The notes beneath the pieces are model-generated. The model saw nothing but the letters and a program-made list of their open reading frames with translations. It was not told where the DNA came from and made no database searches. A DNA stretch of 64,000 bases from Saccharopolyspora spinosa NRRL 18395 (GTDB lineage Bacteria > Actinomycetota > Actinomycetes > Mycobacteriales > Pseudonocardiaceae): the NCBI RefSeq assembly GCF_000194155.1, contig NZ_GL877879.1, positions 137,205 to 201,204 of the forward strand, given 5' to 3'. The position numbers and the translations under genes were made by a program. Numbering within the stretch: the first letter of the stretch is position 1; the number at the start of each line of letters is the position of its first letter. This document shows, piece after piece, positions 24,227 to 32,287 of the stretch.

Positions 24227-25219
24227 ATGGAAACGTTCGGGCAGGCGCTCCGCAGGCTGCGAGAAGACGCGGGCATATCTCAGCCACAGTTGGCCCGGCA
24301 GGCGCACATCAGTCAGTCCAGCCTCTCCCGGTACGAGGCTGATCGCCAGGCGGTTGATCCGGCGATGGCGGCCCGGCTCGACGAACTACTCGGCGCGCGT
24401 GGGTCGCTTGTCGACCGTCATGCGCCGGCCGCGTTGCTCGGGCCCGACATTGATAGTGATCGGCTCGCCTACGTCGCGCGTGCGCCGCGCGCCATCGACC
24501 GCGCCGCGCTGGAATCACTCGGCGCCGTGCTCGCTTCCACCCGACGCCTGGAAGACGGCATTGGCGTTGCGCCCGTCCTCCACCCGGTTCGCGCATACCT
24601 AGGTTTCATGGAGACGCTCGCGGCTGAAGCCCGTGGGTCGATCCGCCGCGATGTCGTCGACCAGGCAGGCCAATGGGCGCAGTACAACGGCTGGCTCAAC
24701 ACGGCGTTGCGGAGCTACCAGGAGGCATGCCGGTGGTTCTCTCGCTCGCTGGAGTGGGCGGTTGAGGCGGAGGATGACGACCTTGCCGCCACCGTCTGGT
24801 CATTCAAGGGACACGTGGCGTGGCTTCGCGGAGAGGTCGGCGCGACGATCGGACTTACCCGGGTTGCGCGCCGCTACCGCGACATCTACCCCGGCCAAAT
24901 CGCCTACGACGCTCTACAGGAAGCCCGTGGACACGCCGCCATCGGAGACACCTACGAAGTAGAGCGGCTCGTCGAAGACGCCTGGGACCTGGCTGAACGG
25001 GCGCTCGCCGAGTTGCCAGGAGCGCCACCGTGGCACTACTACCGTTCCCCTGCGTTCTGGGAGCTGGAGCGCGGGCGTGCGCTGTATCAGGTTCGGCCAC
25101 AGCGGGCGGTGGAGATGCTCACCACCGGACTGGAGGACTTGCCCACAGACCAGCAGTCTGCGGACTGGGCCGAGGCGTATCGGCGGGACCTCGCCGCCGC
25201 ACAGGCTCTATGCGCATAG
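24227..25219 (+). CDS. XRE regulator with TPR-like C-terminal domain
   Basis: 330 aa. Residues 1-60 are a helix-turn-helix (FGQALRRLREDAGISQPQLA then QAHISQSSLSRYEADRQ). The remaining 260 residues are helical repeats of the kind seen in actinobacterial XRE-TPR regulators (SYQEACRWFSRSLEWAVEAE, ATVWSFKGHVAWLRGEVG, LVEDAWDLAERALAELPG). These respond to peptides or partner proteins in other systems. It heads the cassette of three tiny overlapping genes that follows; a decayed copy of that cassette sits at 6.4-6.9 kb. Confidence 0.8.
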   Translation: METFGQALRRLREDAGISQPQLARQAHISQSSLSRYEADRQAVDPAMAARLDELLGARGSLVDRHAPAALLGPDIDSDRLAYVARAPRAIDRAALESLGAVLASTRRLEDGIGVAPVLHPVRAYLGFMETLAAEARGSIRRDVVDQAGQWAQYNGWLNTALRSYQEACRWFSRSLEWAVEAEDDDLAATVWSFKGHVAWLRGEVGATIGLTRVARRYRDIYPGQIAYDALQEARGHAAIGDTYEVERLVEDAWDLAERALAELPGAPPWHYYRSPAFWELERGRALYQVRPQRAVEMLTTGLEDLPTDQQSADWAEAYRRDLAAAQALCA

Positions 25220-25276
25220 GGCATGCGCATGGTGCAACCCCTCCACTGACAGTGACCAGGCGACGACGCTAAAGGC

Positions 25277-25498
25277 GTGTCGCAATGGCTGTTGATCCTC
25301 GCCGCTGTCCTTCTGTGGGCCGCTATGTACGGCACCGGATTACTGATGTGGTGGCTGGTCAGCAGTCCCAGCGCGACTACCGCCCGCCCGACGCGAAACG
25401 GCTTGCCCGTAGCGCGCGGCGGAACCACGGGGCCGGTGGAAGCAACCCCCGACGCCACCGGCCCCGCCCGGTCCCGACGGCGGGTGGTCCTGCCGTGA
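25277..25498 (+). CDS. Small single-helix membrane protein
   Basis: 73 aa, GTG start. MSQWLLILAAVLLWAAMYGT and GLLMWWLV form one membrane helix, followed by a Thr/Arg-rich tail. Its GTGA overlap with the next gene indicates coupled translation. A frameshifted relative with the same leader occurs at 6633-6808. Function unknown. Confidence 0.65.
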   Translation: MSQWLLILAAVLLWAAMYGTGLLMWWLVSSPSATTARPTRNGLPVARGGTTGPVEATPDATGPARSRRRVVLP

Positions 25499-25662
25499 CC
25501 TGGAGCGCCGTCAAACCACACATGCAGCGCAGGGAAGGCGAAACCGTCGAGCAGTGCCGCAACCGGCTCGCCCATTCCTGCTACCGCTGCGGCAAGCAGT
25601 ACGCAGACCTAGCGGCGCTGAACCTGCACGAGGACCTCTGCACCGGGAAGGTTTGCCAGTGA
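25495..25662 (+). CDS. Small zinc-finger-like protein
   Basis: 55 aa. TWSAVKPHMQRREGETVEQ leads to CYRCGKQYADLAALNLHEDLC, a single C2HC/C2H2-like finger. GTG start overlaps the preceding stop and its own stop overlaps the next GTG. The paralogue at 6404-6559 keeps the finger. It could bind nucleic acid or be a structural partner of the membrane peptide. Confidence 0.65.
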   Translation: MTWSAVKPHMQRREGETVEQCRNRLAHSCYRCGKQYADLAALNLHEDLCTGKVCQ

Positions 25663-25850
25663 CTCCTACTGGCCGGCACCACCTCCAGCCGTCGGGCCAT
25701 AACCCGTGGCCGCGCATCCAGGGCGTCCTCGACCTGGCGGACGTGCCGACTCGCCCTCGCTTCACGATTCCCCCGCCTCTCCAGCAGTGGGCACCCCCGA
25801 CACGGGAAGTGCTCGAAGAAGTCCTGCAAGGACTGCAACGGCGTCTGTGA
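25659..25850 (+). CDS. Tiny Pro-rich protein, third gene of cassette
   Basis: 63 aa from a GTG that overlaps the preceding stop. The N-terminal half is Pro/His-rich (GRHHLQPSGHNPWPRIQG) and the end is a charged helix (REVLEEVLQGLQRRL). No family recognised; the coding status rests on the repeated 4-bp overlaps. Confidence 0.5.
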   Translation: MTPTGRHHLQPSGHNPWPRIQGVLDLADVPTRPRFTIPPPLQQWAPPTREVLEEVLQGLQRRL

Positions 25851-26003
25851 TCGCGCGTGAGATAGGTCCGCTCTCGGGATGCCGTCCAACGGCATGCGAC
25901 CCCAGGGCCGTCGTCAATAAGGCCCTTGCAGACCGGTGCCAGGACGGACCACACGAACGCGTTGCATGGTCAAGTTGCTGCTTACCGATGACGATTAGGC
26001 CAT

Positions 26004-26456
26004 ATGGACTACGTGGTATATGGACCGTCAATCGAATGCGAACGTCTTGAGCAACTGCATGACTTCCTCTCCCCCCGCGGTTGGCAACCGGACGGAACGT
26101 TCGACAAGAACGAGCCGGGCTACATTCTCGGGCCGGAAACCTGCTGGGAGTACGAGGGCAGCTTCGAAAGTGAGGCATTCCATCGCCTCGACGATGTGAC
26201 ACCTGCACCTCTCGAATGCAGGTTCTCGTTCACTGACTGGGGCTCGGCCGATGGTGTCAGGGTCGACTCCTTTGGCGCCTATAGGGGCTGCGGTGAGCAC
26301 GACATCAGAGCGATCTTCGTGCCCGATGGTGAGCACTTCTATGAGCGTCTTGCAGAGGTCCTAGACGCGGAGGAGCGGAGAGCGCGCGCAGCGGATGTGC
26401 GTGCGCTGATGGAGTGCCGGGTCTTCGGAGCGTGCGGAGTGGCTTTCGCGAGCTAG
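26004..26456 (+). CDS. Hypothetical protein, tandem paralogue 1
   Basis: 150 aa, soluble and acidic. Key shared motifs with the next gene: GCGEHDIR in the middle and ALMECRVFGACG at the end, plus an N-terminal ...LHDFLSPRGWQPD that matches the partner's LHRYLVGQRGWIV. No catalytic pattern or family recognised. The conserved Cys and His (GCGEHD, ECR..GACG) could bind a metal. ATG at 26004. Confidence 0.6.
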   Translation: MDYVVYGPSIECERLEQLHDFLSPRGWQPDGTFDKNEPGYILGPETCWEYEGSFESEAFHRLDDVTPAPLECRFSFTDWGSADGVRVDSFGAYRGCGEHDIRAIFVPDGEHFYERLAEVLDAEERRARAADVRALMECRVFGACGVAFAS

Positions 26457-26499
26457 TTGTCCCACCTGTTTGTCGCCGTTGAGCGAGAGGAGATGCAGC

Positions 26500-26940
26500 A
26501 TGACCGACACGGACCGAGACCTGGTGGGAGAACTCCACCGCTACCTCGTCGGACAGCGGGGCTGGATCGTCAGCCCGTTGCTTGACAACGAAATCGACGA
26601 CGATGGCGTGCCAGACACAGCTGAACCAATCTGGGACTACCCGCAGTCCTACCGCGCCGTCGAAATCCACGAGATCGCTGAAGCTGGCCCGCAGATCCTC
26701 GACGCCGTCACGGACATTGACGAAAGCACCTGGGATTGGGCTCCGAAGCCGATCAAGTTCAACACTGCAGGCAACGTTCGTGGCTGCGAGAAGCACGACA
26801 TAATCCAGCGTTTCTTTCCGATGTCCGCACTGGATGACCCTACCGAGATGTCGGCGTTCCTGGACGAAGCCGAGGCCCATGCCCGGGAGCTGGACCCGCG
26901 GGAGTTGATCGAGTGCAGGTTCTTCGGGCCGTGCGGCTAG
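26500..26940 (+). CDS. Hypothetical protein, tandem paralogue 2
   Basis: 146 aa. Starts at an ATG preceded by GAGAGGAGA. It shares GC-x-x-HDI and LIECRFFGPCG with the upstream gene, 43 bp away, and the same overall length, so the pair arose by duplication and diverged strongly. The conserved GCEKHD and ECR..GPCG motifs mark the likely functional site. No family recognised. Confidence 0.6.
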   Translation: MTDTDRDLVGELHRYLVGQRGWIVSPLLDNEIDDDGVPDTAEPIWDYPQSYRAVEIHEIAEAGPQILDAVTDIDESTWDWAPKPIKFNTAGNVRGCEKHDIIQRFFPMSALDDPTEMSAFLDEAEAHARELDPRELIECRFFGPCG

Positions 26941-27038
26941 TCGTGGTGGCCCTGACATTGGTCATAGCGGAAGTCGGCGCGTCGAACAGTTTTTCGCGCC
27001 GACCTGCTGGTCGCTTCCGAAAAATCGCTAGCCCACAG

Positions 27039-27296
27039 TCAAACCTGCACGAAGATCGCCACTACAGCGACAACAACAGCGACGAGCGCCACCACCATGT
27101 TCCAGACCGCCAACCGACGAGAAGCTTTTGCCTCCGCCAGCGCAGCAAAGGCAGCACGTTCATAGGCGCGCCGATTCAACTCATCGGCGTAGTAGTTCAG
27201 CCCGACTACCGTGGTTTCGGAAATGTTGTCGTATAACGCCTCAATGTCGGCGTCGGACATGCTACGAAGCTTGGCGAGTTTAGGGGCCATTGGCAT
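27039..27296 (-). CDS. Small membrane-anchored protein
   Basis: 85 aa. A helical, charged N-terminal region (KLAKLRSMSDADIEALYDNI) is followed by one C-terminal helix (MVVALVAVVVAVVAIFV), so it is tail-anchored. Start at 27296 (MPMAPK) or 27290. No match recognised. It is transcribed leftward, like the transfer genes to its right. Confidence 0.5.
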   Translation of the reverse strand: MPMAPKLAKLRSMSDADIEALYDNISETTVVGLNYYADELNRRAYERAAFAALAEAKASRRLAVWNMVVALVAVVVAVVAIFVQV

Positions 27297-27410
27297 GGGT
27301 ATGAACGTAGCGGCAACCCTGGGGCGGAGAATACTAGGCGTCCACTCGGCTCCTGGGCTCGTTCCCTGCCGCCCGGTCCACGACGCCGGTGCGCTCAACG
27401 CTGCTGGTGC

Positions 27411-27647
27411 GTCCGTAGCAGACCTCTGCGACGCCGGACGCGGTGAACCGGTGAAGGGCGCCGAGACCCTGCCAGGGGCTCGAAACGCGTGTTCCCCAGG
27501 TCCGTAACAGACCTCTGCAACCTGGCACGTTTTCGCAGCTCAATCGCTGTAACAGGGCGTCTGTTACGGGGTCTGCTACGGCGCGGGTCTGCAACACGTC
27601 TGCTACGAGGTCTGCAACACCCCCTGCTACGGGGGGTCTGCTACCGG
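27411..27647. repeat. Array of GTCTGYWACG repeats, candidate transfer locus
   Basis: Direct copies start at 27559, 27571, 27587, 27598, 27610, 27623 (variant) and 27636, spaced 11-16 bp: GTCTGTTACGG, GTCTGCTACGG, GTCTGCAACAC and similar. Inverse copies are at 27414 (CGTAGCAGAC), 27503 (CGTAACAGAC) and 27548 (TGTAACAG). It lies just past the end of the TraB-like operon. Streptomyces TraB proteins bind short clustered repeats (the clt locus), so this is the obvious candidate; iterons are the alternative. Confidence 0.6.
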
Positions 27648-27713
27648 CCCAAGGCAGGAAAACGGCCCCCAGGGGAGTACCTGGGAGCCGTCACGAGTTG
27701 GGAACCGACCGCC

Positions 27714-28208
27714 TTACCGTTGGGTCGTGTCGTCCCGCAGCCACCGAATGCGGCGGCGGACCGCGCGCGTCTTTTCCGTCCACTGGTGCCACCACGACAC
27801 CGTTCCCGCCGTTGCGGCCAGGTACCCGACGAGGTAGCACCACTGCGCCCACACCGGGAGCGGCTGGGTGTGCAGGAGCACCACCAGGGCGAGCCACGCC
27901 AGCAGCGGCCACACGGTGGTGAGCGCGGCCAGCGGTCCGGCACCGGTCCACCACGAGCGGACGGCCATGCCGGACGCCACCAGCAGCCAGGGGCCGACGA
28001 GTACCGTCGCCGCGCCCAGGCGGAGCCACCAGGGCCAGACCGGCACCGACACGGCTCCTGCCAGCGTCACCCCGTATCCGATCAGCGCCGGGCCCAGAAC
28101 GAACGCTTCCACGCGGTTCTGCGGGAGGTGCCACAGCCATGCTTGGTTGAGCACGGCGTCGTCCTGGGCGAGCTTGGCGGCTTCGCGGTCGACATCGTCG
28201 AGGTTCAC
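27714..28208 (-). CDS. Multi-helix membrane protein of transfer operon
   Basis: 164 aa with about four hydrophobic segments (FVLGPALIGYGVTLAGAV, LRLGAATVLVGPWLLVA, PLLAWLALVVLL, YLVGYLAATAGTV) and a basic C-terminus. Its ATG overlaps the stop of the TraB-like gene (ATGA), so it is coupled to it. Spread (Spd) membrane proteins occupy this place in Streptomyces elements and help intramycelial distribution; this role is inferred from position. Confidence 0.65.
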   Translation of the reverse strand: MNLDDVDREAAKLAQDDAVLNQAWLWHLPQNRVEAFVLGPALIGYGVTLAGAVSVPVWPWWLRLGAATVLVGPWLLVASGMAVRSWWTGAGPLAALTTVWPLLAWLALVVLLHTQPLPVWAQWCYLVGYLAATAGTVSWWHQWTEKTRAVRRRIRWLRDDTTQR

Positions 28209-30520
28209 GCCTGACCCTTCCCGTCCAGTTCGTCGCGGACGAACACGCGCTTCGGGGACTCGCCCGAGACGATGCGCTTCGGCTTCGTCGTCAGGTTCGG
28301 GTTTCCAGTGGCCGCGCGCAGGGCGTCCCGAAGGTCTTCCGCCGCTCGGTTGTAGTCCGCGGTGCTGGTCTCGGCGGACACCCAGCCCAGCGCGCCCAGG
28401 ATCTCCACCGGTTCCGCGCCGACCCGGTCCCCGATGACCTCCAGGACCTTCGCCAGCACGTCGGCCGGTGTCGCGTCACGTGCCAGTCCGGCGCAGTCAG
28501 CCAGCATCGCCTCCATGTCCGCGATCACCGCGTTCACTGTCGAGTCGGCCAGCTCGTCGACCTTCCGTTCGTTCTGCTGGCCGGCGGCTTCCCGCCGGGC
28601 TCGCTCGATCGCTTCCTGCAAGCGGGTGCTCTTGGCTCCGACCCGGTCGACGCCGCCGGTCCGGCGCACCGGGCCCGGCTGCTGTGCCTGGCCACCGTCA
28701 CCGCTAGTCGGGTACTCGCCCCTGTCCGGCAGCGGCAACCCGAAGTAGTCGGCCACGTGGCCGAACCGGGATGCGGACCACCGGCCGGACCACAATTCGC
28801 CCAGGGCGGCGGCTTCGTCGCCGGAGAGGTCACCGAAGGTGCCGTTCACCTCCGCTGCCTGCATCGCGAGCGCGATGTGGTCGGCGGAGTAGTAGAACAC
28901 CTTCGCCGGGATCTGCTCCGCCTTCGATCCCAGAGCCAGGACGAACGTGTGCTCCGGGATGCGGGTCGGGTCCAGGCGGTCACCGCCCACTGCCCGCGCG
29001 TCGTGGCTGGACTTGGTGCGGAAGATCGCGCGGCGGTTGGTGTTAACGAACAGGTCGTTCCCGCTGAACCCCATGTGAGAGTCGGTGGTGCGCTGGGTGC
29101 CGATCTCCAGTTCCACCCCTTCGCTGCGGCCTTTCGAGCCGAGCGTGGTCAGCATGTGCGGGACGGTGGCCTTCTCCCCGTTGGGCAGCGTGACCGGAAT
29201 GTGCTGGGTTCCGTCCTTCTTGGCCTTGATCAGTGCGTCCACCTCGTCCAGGTACGCGATGAACCGGGGGTGCTTCGGGGTCGGGATCACGTTGCCCCCG
29301 TCGTCGCGGGGGATGCTGGGGTTGGCCATCCGGTGGCGGTACAGCATGTACGCGGCCATGAGCACCTTCACCGCGCTGTCCACTTCCTCCTGGGTGCCGT
29401 TGTCGCCGCCGCCGATGATCGCGAACGGGGACCGGGTGGCCCGGCCATCGACCACGGGCTGCATGAACGGCCGCAGGAACGCCGAGAGCTTCGACATGCC
29501 CGCGATGCCCAGCACCACGTGCGGGCGACGCAGGTAGTGGACGATCTGGGCCCGGAAGTAGGTGGACTTACCCGACCCGGACGCGCCGATGGCGACGCCG
29601 TGCGGGCCCGCTTCCGGCTGCTCGATCGGGGCCCCGTGCTGGTAGAACCCGAGCATGAGCGGGTGTTCCGGGTCGAACACCGGCACCGTGATGTCCTCCC
29701 CGTCGGACGGGTCGAACTTCTCGGTGAGCACGTCCCGCAGCGTCACGTCGAAGAACACGCGCTTCGCGTCGCCCTGGACCTCGGTGACCTTCACCGCGTC
29801 GCCGGGGATGCGGATGCCACGGCGTTCACGCATGACGCGGGCCGTGATCCCCATCAGCTTCGCTTCCGCGTTCCTCACGCTCTGGGCGGTGTCGTTCCGT
29901 TCTAGGTCGAGCTCGACGAGCACGCGTTCACTCGCGCCGCCGAACCCGGCGGTGACATCCAGGATTTCCACCAGGCCGAACCCGGCGTCGTGGAAAATCT
30001 GCTCGTAGTCCCCGCCCAGTTCGGCTTTCCGCAGCTTGGCGGCAGTCTCGGACTTGGGGTTACGAGCGCGGCGGACTCGGACGCGCAGGGCGATGTAGAC
30101 GGATCCCCAGGCGACGCCGCCCAGAGCCAAGCCACTCCACATGCCCGGCTGCCACAGATCAGCGAACAAACCTGCCGCGTCCGCGCACCACGCCCAGGCG
30201 CCAGCGGCCAGCCCGGTTGCCGTGCCGAACAGGCCGGACTCGAACACCAGTCGGCGCTGCTCGTCCTTGTCAGCGGGCATCACCGCGCCACCCACGAAGG
30301 TGCCCAACAGGCCAGCGCCGGCGGTCAGACCGACGTGGCCCAGCAGGTTCGGGTCCATTGCGGCGTCGGCGAGCACGCCGCCCGCACCGACCCATGTGGT
30401 GATGAGCCAGGTCTGCCAGATGGTCGGGCCCGGTCCATTGTGTCCGGTCACGTGCCCCCCGTTGGTGCTGCTAGCGGTGGTCTTCGGCGTGGTGTTGGTG
30501 GTGGGGTCGCTGGTCGACAT
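28205..30520 (-). CDS. traB: FtsK/SpoIIIE-type DNA translocase (TraB-like)
   Basis: 771 aa. Two or more N-terminal membrane helices (about 35-80 and 95-150), then an ATPase domain: Walker A GASGSGKST at 312-320 and Walker B RFIAYLDEVD near 419-428. The C-terminal region (about 640-771) is helical and includes LGALGWVSAETSTADYNRAA, which resembles a winged-helix DNA-binding part. This is the single transfer protein of actinomycete elements: a hexameric pump that moves double-stranded DNA between hyphae. ATG at 30520 chosen; the frame stays open far upstream but without family similarity. Confidence 0.9.
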   Translation of the reverse strand: MSTSDPTTNTTPKTTASSTNGGHVTGHNGPGPTIWQTWLITTWVGAGGVLADAAMDPNLLGHVGLTAGAGLLGTFVGGAVMPADKDEQRRLVFESGLFGTATGLAAGAWAWCADAAGLFADLWQPGMWSGLALGGVAWGSVYIALRVRVRRARNPKSETAAKLRKAELGGDYEQIFHDAGFGLVEILDVTAGFGGASERVLVELDLERNDTAQSVRNAEAKLMGITARVMRERRGIRIPGDAVKVTEVQGDAKRVFFDVTLRDVLTEKFDPSDGEDITVPVFDPEHPLMLGFYQHGAPIEQPEAGPHGVAIGASGSGKSTYFRAQIVHYLRRPHVVLGIAGMSKLSAFLRPFMQPVVDGRATRSPFAIIGGGDNGTQEEVDSAVKVLMAAYMLYRHRMANPSIPRDDGGNVIPTPKHPRFIAYLDEVDALIKAKKDGTQHIPVTLPNGEKATVPHMLTTLGSKGRSEGVELEIGTQRTTDSHMGFSGNDLFVNTNRRAIFRTKSSHDARAVGGDRLDPTRIPEHTFVLALGSKAEQIPAKVFYYSADHIALAMQAAEVNGTFGDLSGDEAAALGELWSGRWSASRFGHVADYFGLPLPDRGEYPTSGDGGQAQQPGPVRRTGGVDRVGAKSTRLQEAIERARREAAGQQNERKVDELADSTVNAVIADMEAMLADCAGLARDATPADVLAKVLEVIGDRVGAEPVEILGALGWVSAETSTADYNRAAEDLRDALRAATGNPNLTTKPKRIVSGESPKRVFVRDELDGKGQA

Positions 30521-30561
30521 AATGGGCAATCTCTCTCGTTCGTAGCGGGCGGGAGGGAAAG

Positions 30562-30594
30562 GGGCAGCCAGGACGTGCCGTGTCCTGGCTGCCC
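30562..30594 (-). terminator. Intercistronic hairpin before traB
   Basis: Perfect 13-bp arms GGGCAGCCAGGAC / GTCCTGGCTGCCC, 7-base loop, between the stop at 30601 and the traB start at 30520. No T-run on the minus strand, so attenuation or mRNA processing is as likely as full termination. Confidence 0.6.
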
Positions 30595-30600
30595 GCCTGA

Positions 30601-32115
30601 TCAGGCTTCGGGCATCGTCGAGCGGTCCCAGGCGTCCTCTCGGACGTCGTCGGAGTACAGGCGATCCAGCTTCGTCCCCTGCGCCTGCTCCCATGCGTAG
30701 GTGGCTTCGGCGACCTGTTCCGCGCTGGCTTTGAACCCGTCCGGGACAGCGGCGGTGATGTCGTGGGCTGCACCCTCCGGCGGCAGCGTCTCGATGGCCA
30801 CTTCGACATCCTCGGTCAGGAAGTCGGCCAGCACTTCGGCCAACTCGGCAACATCCTTGTGCCACTGGTGAACTTCCGCCGCGTGCGGCTTCTCACCTCG
30901 GCCCAGGCGCTGAGCGTTCTGGATCGACTCGATGATGTCCCGGACGTTCGTTCGGATCATGGGCTGCGTTCCTTCCTGATAGGTGCCACCGAACCCGGTC
31001 GGGCTGGTGGTCGTCTTCTCGGTCTTCTTGCCGGTGGCGCGCTCCACTTCGCGCTCGTGCCGTGCCTGGCGTGCCTGCTGGAATCGCTGCCAGTCCGCGA
31101 ACAAGCCCACGAACGGAGCCCGCAGCGCGGTGACCGCATCGAAGTGCAGGGCACGGACCCGGTTGCCCAGCCGGTGACCAGCGATGCAGGTCCAGTACCA
31201 GGCTTCGAACAGCGCGGCGAGGGACTTGCGCACGGTCCAGTGCCCCACGTTCCACAGGACCCGCAGCAGGCCGGTCTTCGCGATACGCCGACGCCACAGC
31301 AACCACTTGCTGCGGGAGATCACACGAGCGGCGCTCCTGCGACGCTTGGCCTCCCGCTGCCGCTGCTGCTTGCGGGCTGCCTTGATGGCCTTGCGGGACC
31401 GCTTCGCCGCCCTGGCGGCCTTCCTGCCGCGCCCTGGGCGGCTCGACGTGCCCGCCGGCCGCTTGCCGGTGATCCTGCCCAGCAGGCGACGCCCCAGGCC
31501 CGGGCCGCGACCAGCTGGACGGGAACCGGAACCGCTGCGGGCACCGGCAGCCGTACGGCCAGTGCCGTGCTTGCGGGTCTTTTCACCGCCGACACGGCCC
31601 AGGGTCCGGCCCAGCCCGCCACGACGGGGCGCCGTCGACCTGGTGGGGGCCTGGTGCCCCACGGCAGGCTTGCGTCCGAGCCGCTTCGATGTCGAGCCAG
31701 GGTTCCCCTTGGTCGACTTCCTGGCGGCAGGCTTGCGTCTGAGCTGCTTTGTCGTCGAGCCAGGGTTCCCCGTGGTCGACTTCCCTGCGGCCTTGCCCTT
31801 CTTGGGCTTGGCGGTAGCCCGTCCAGCAACGCGACGGGCACCGCCCAGGATGCCGGTCGACCGCGCGCCGGACGGGCGACGCCGCTGCGCCTGGCGCTCA
31901 CTGCGGCGCGCAGCTCGTTCCGCCGCACGGCGAGTGGACATCGGCCGGTTTCGGGCAACAGTGCGGTACCCGACTGCCAGGACGGCCAGCAGCAGAGCAC
32001 CCAGCCCAGCGGGCCCGGCCGCGGCGCCGATCTCCGCCGCTGCGACCGCGCCGACCGGTGCCCCGCCGACGACGGCCCGGGCCAGCCCGGCGGTTCCTGT
32101 GCGCGTCTTGGTCAT
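30601..32115 (-). CDS. Basic low-complexity transfer-operon protein
   Basis: 504 aa. An N-terminal hydrophobic stretch (GAVAAAEIGAAAGPAGLGAL onward) is followed by about 230 residues extremely rich in Arg/Lys/Gly/Thr, with near-repeats of KSTTGNPGSTTKQL and KSTKGNPGSTSKRL, each followed by RKPA. Around residue 270-350 more ordered, Trp-rich sequence appears (WNVGHWTVRKSL, FEAWYWTCIAGHR), then an acidic C-terminal domain (EDVEVAIETLPPEG). Overall it may be a membrane-linked DNA-binding spread protein. ATG at 32115 has an AAAGGG site; a GTG five codons earlier is possible. Confidence 0.65.
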   Translation of the reverse strand: MTKTRTGTAGLARAVVGGAPVGAVAAAEIGAAAGPAGLGALLLAVLAVGYRTVARNRPMSTRRAAERAARRSERQAQRRRPSGARSTGILGGARRVAGRATAKPKKGKAAGKSTTGNPGSTTKQLRRKPAARKSTKGNPGSTSKRLGRKPAVGHQAPTRSTAPRRGGLGRTLGRVGGEKTRKHGTGRTAAGARSGSGSRPAGRGPGLGRRLLGRITGKRPAGTSSRPGRGRKAARAAKRSRKAIKAARKQQRQREAKRRRSAARVISRSKWLLWRRRIAKTGLLRVLWNVGHWTVRKSLAALFEAWYWTCIAGHRLGNRVRALHFDAVTALRAPFVGLFADWQRFQQARQARHEREVERATGKKTEKTTTSPTGFGGTYQEGTQPMIRTNVRDIIESIQNAQRLGRGEKPHAAEVHQWHKDVAELAEVLADFLTEDVEVAIETLPPEGAAHDITAAVPDGFKASAEQVAEATYAWEQAQGTKLDRLYSDDVREDAWDRSTMPEA

Positions 32116-32287
32116 CTGCCCTTTCACCACCTCTCGTGATCGTTCGGACTTCGGTCGGGGGTCCGTTTCCCCAGCGGCCCCGCCGGGCCGGACAGGTCCG
32201 GCGGGAACCTGCGGACGCGGAACGGTTACTGCTTGCGGGTCTTGCCCGTCGCTACCTCGGTGTCGTGGCGGTGGCCGGGGGTGCTCA

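Noticed and set aside
27411..27647. CRISPR array
   Set aside because: Units are only 10-11 bp, unequal in spacing and occur in both orientations; no cas genes.
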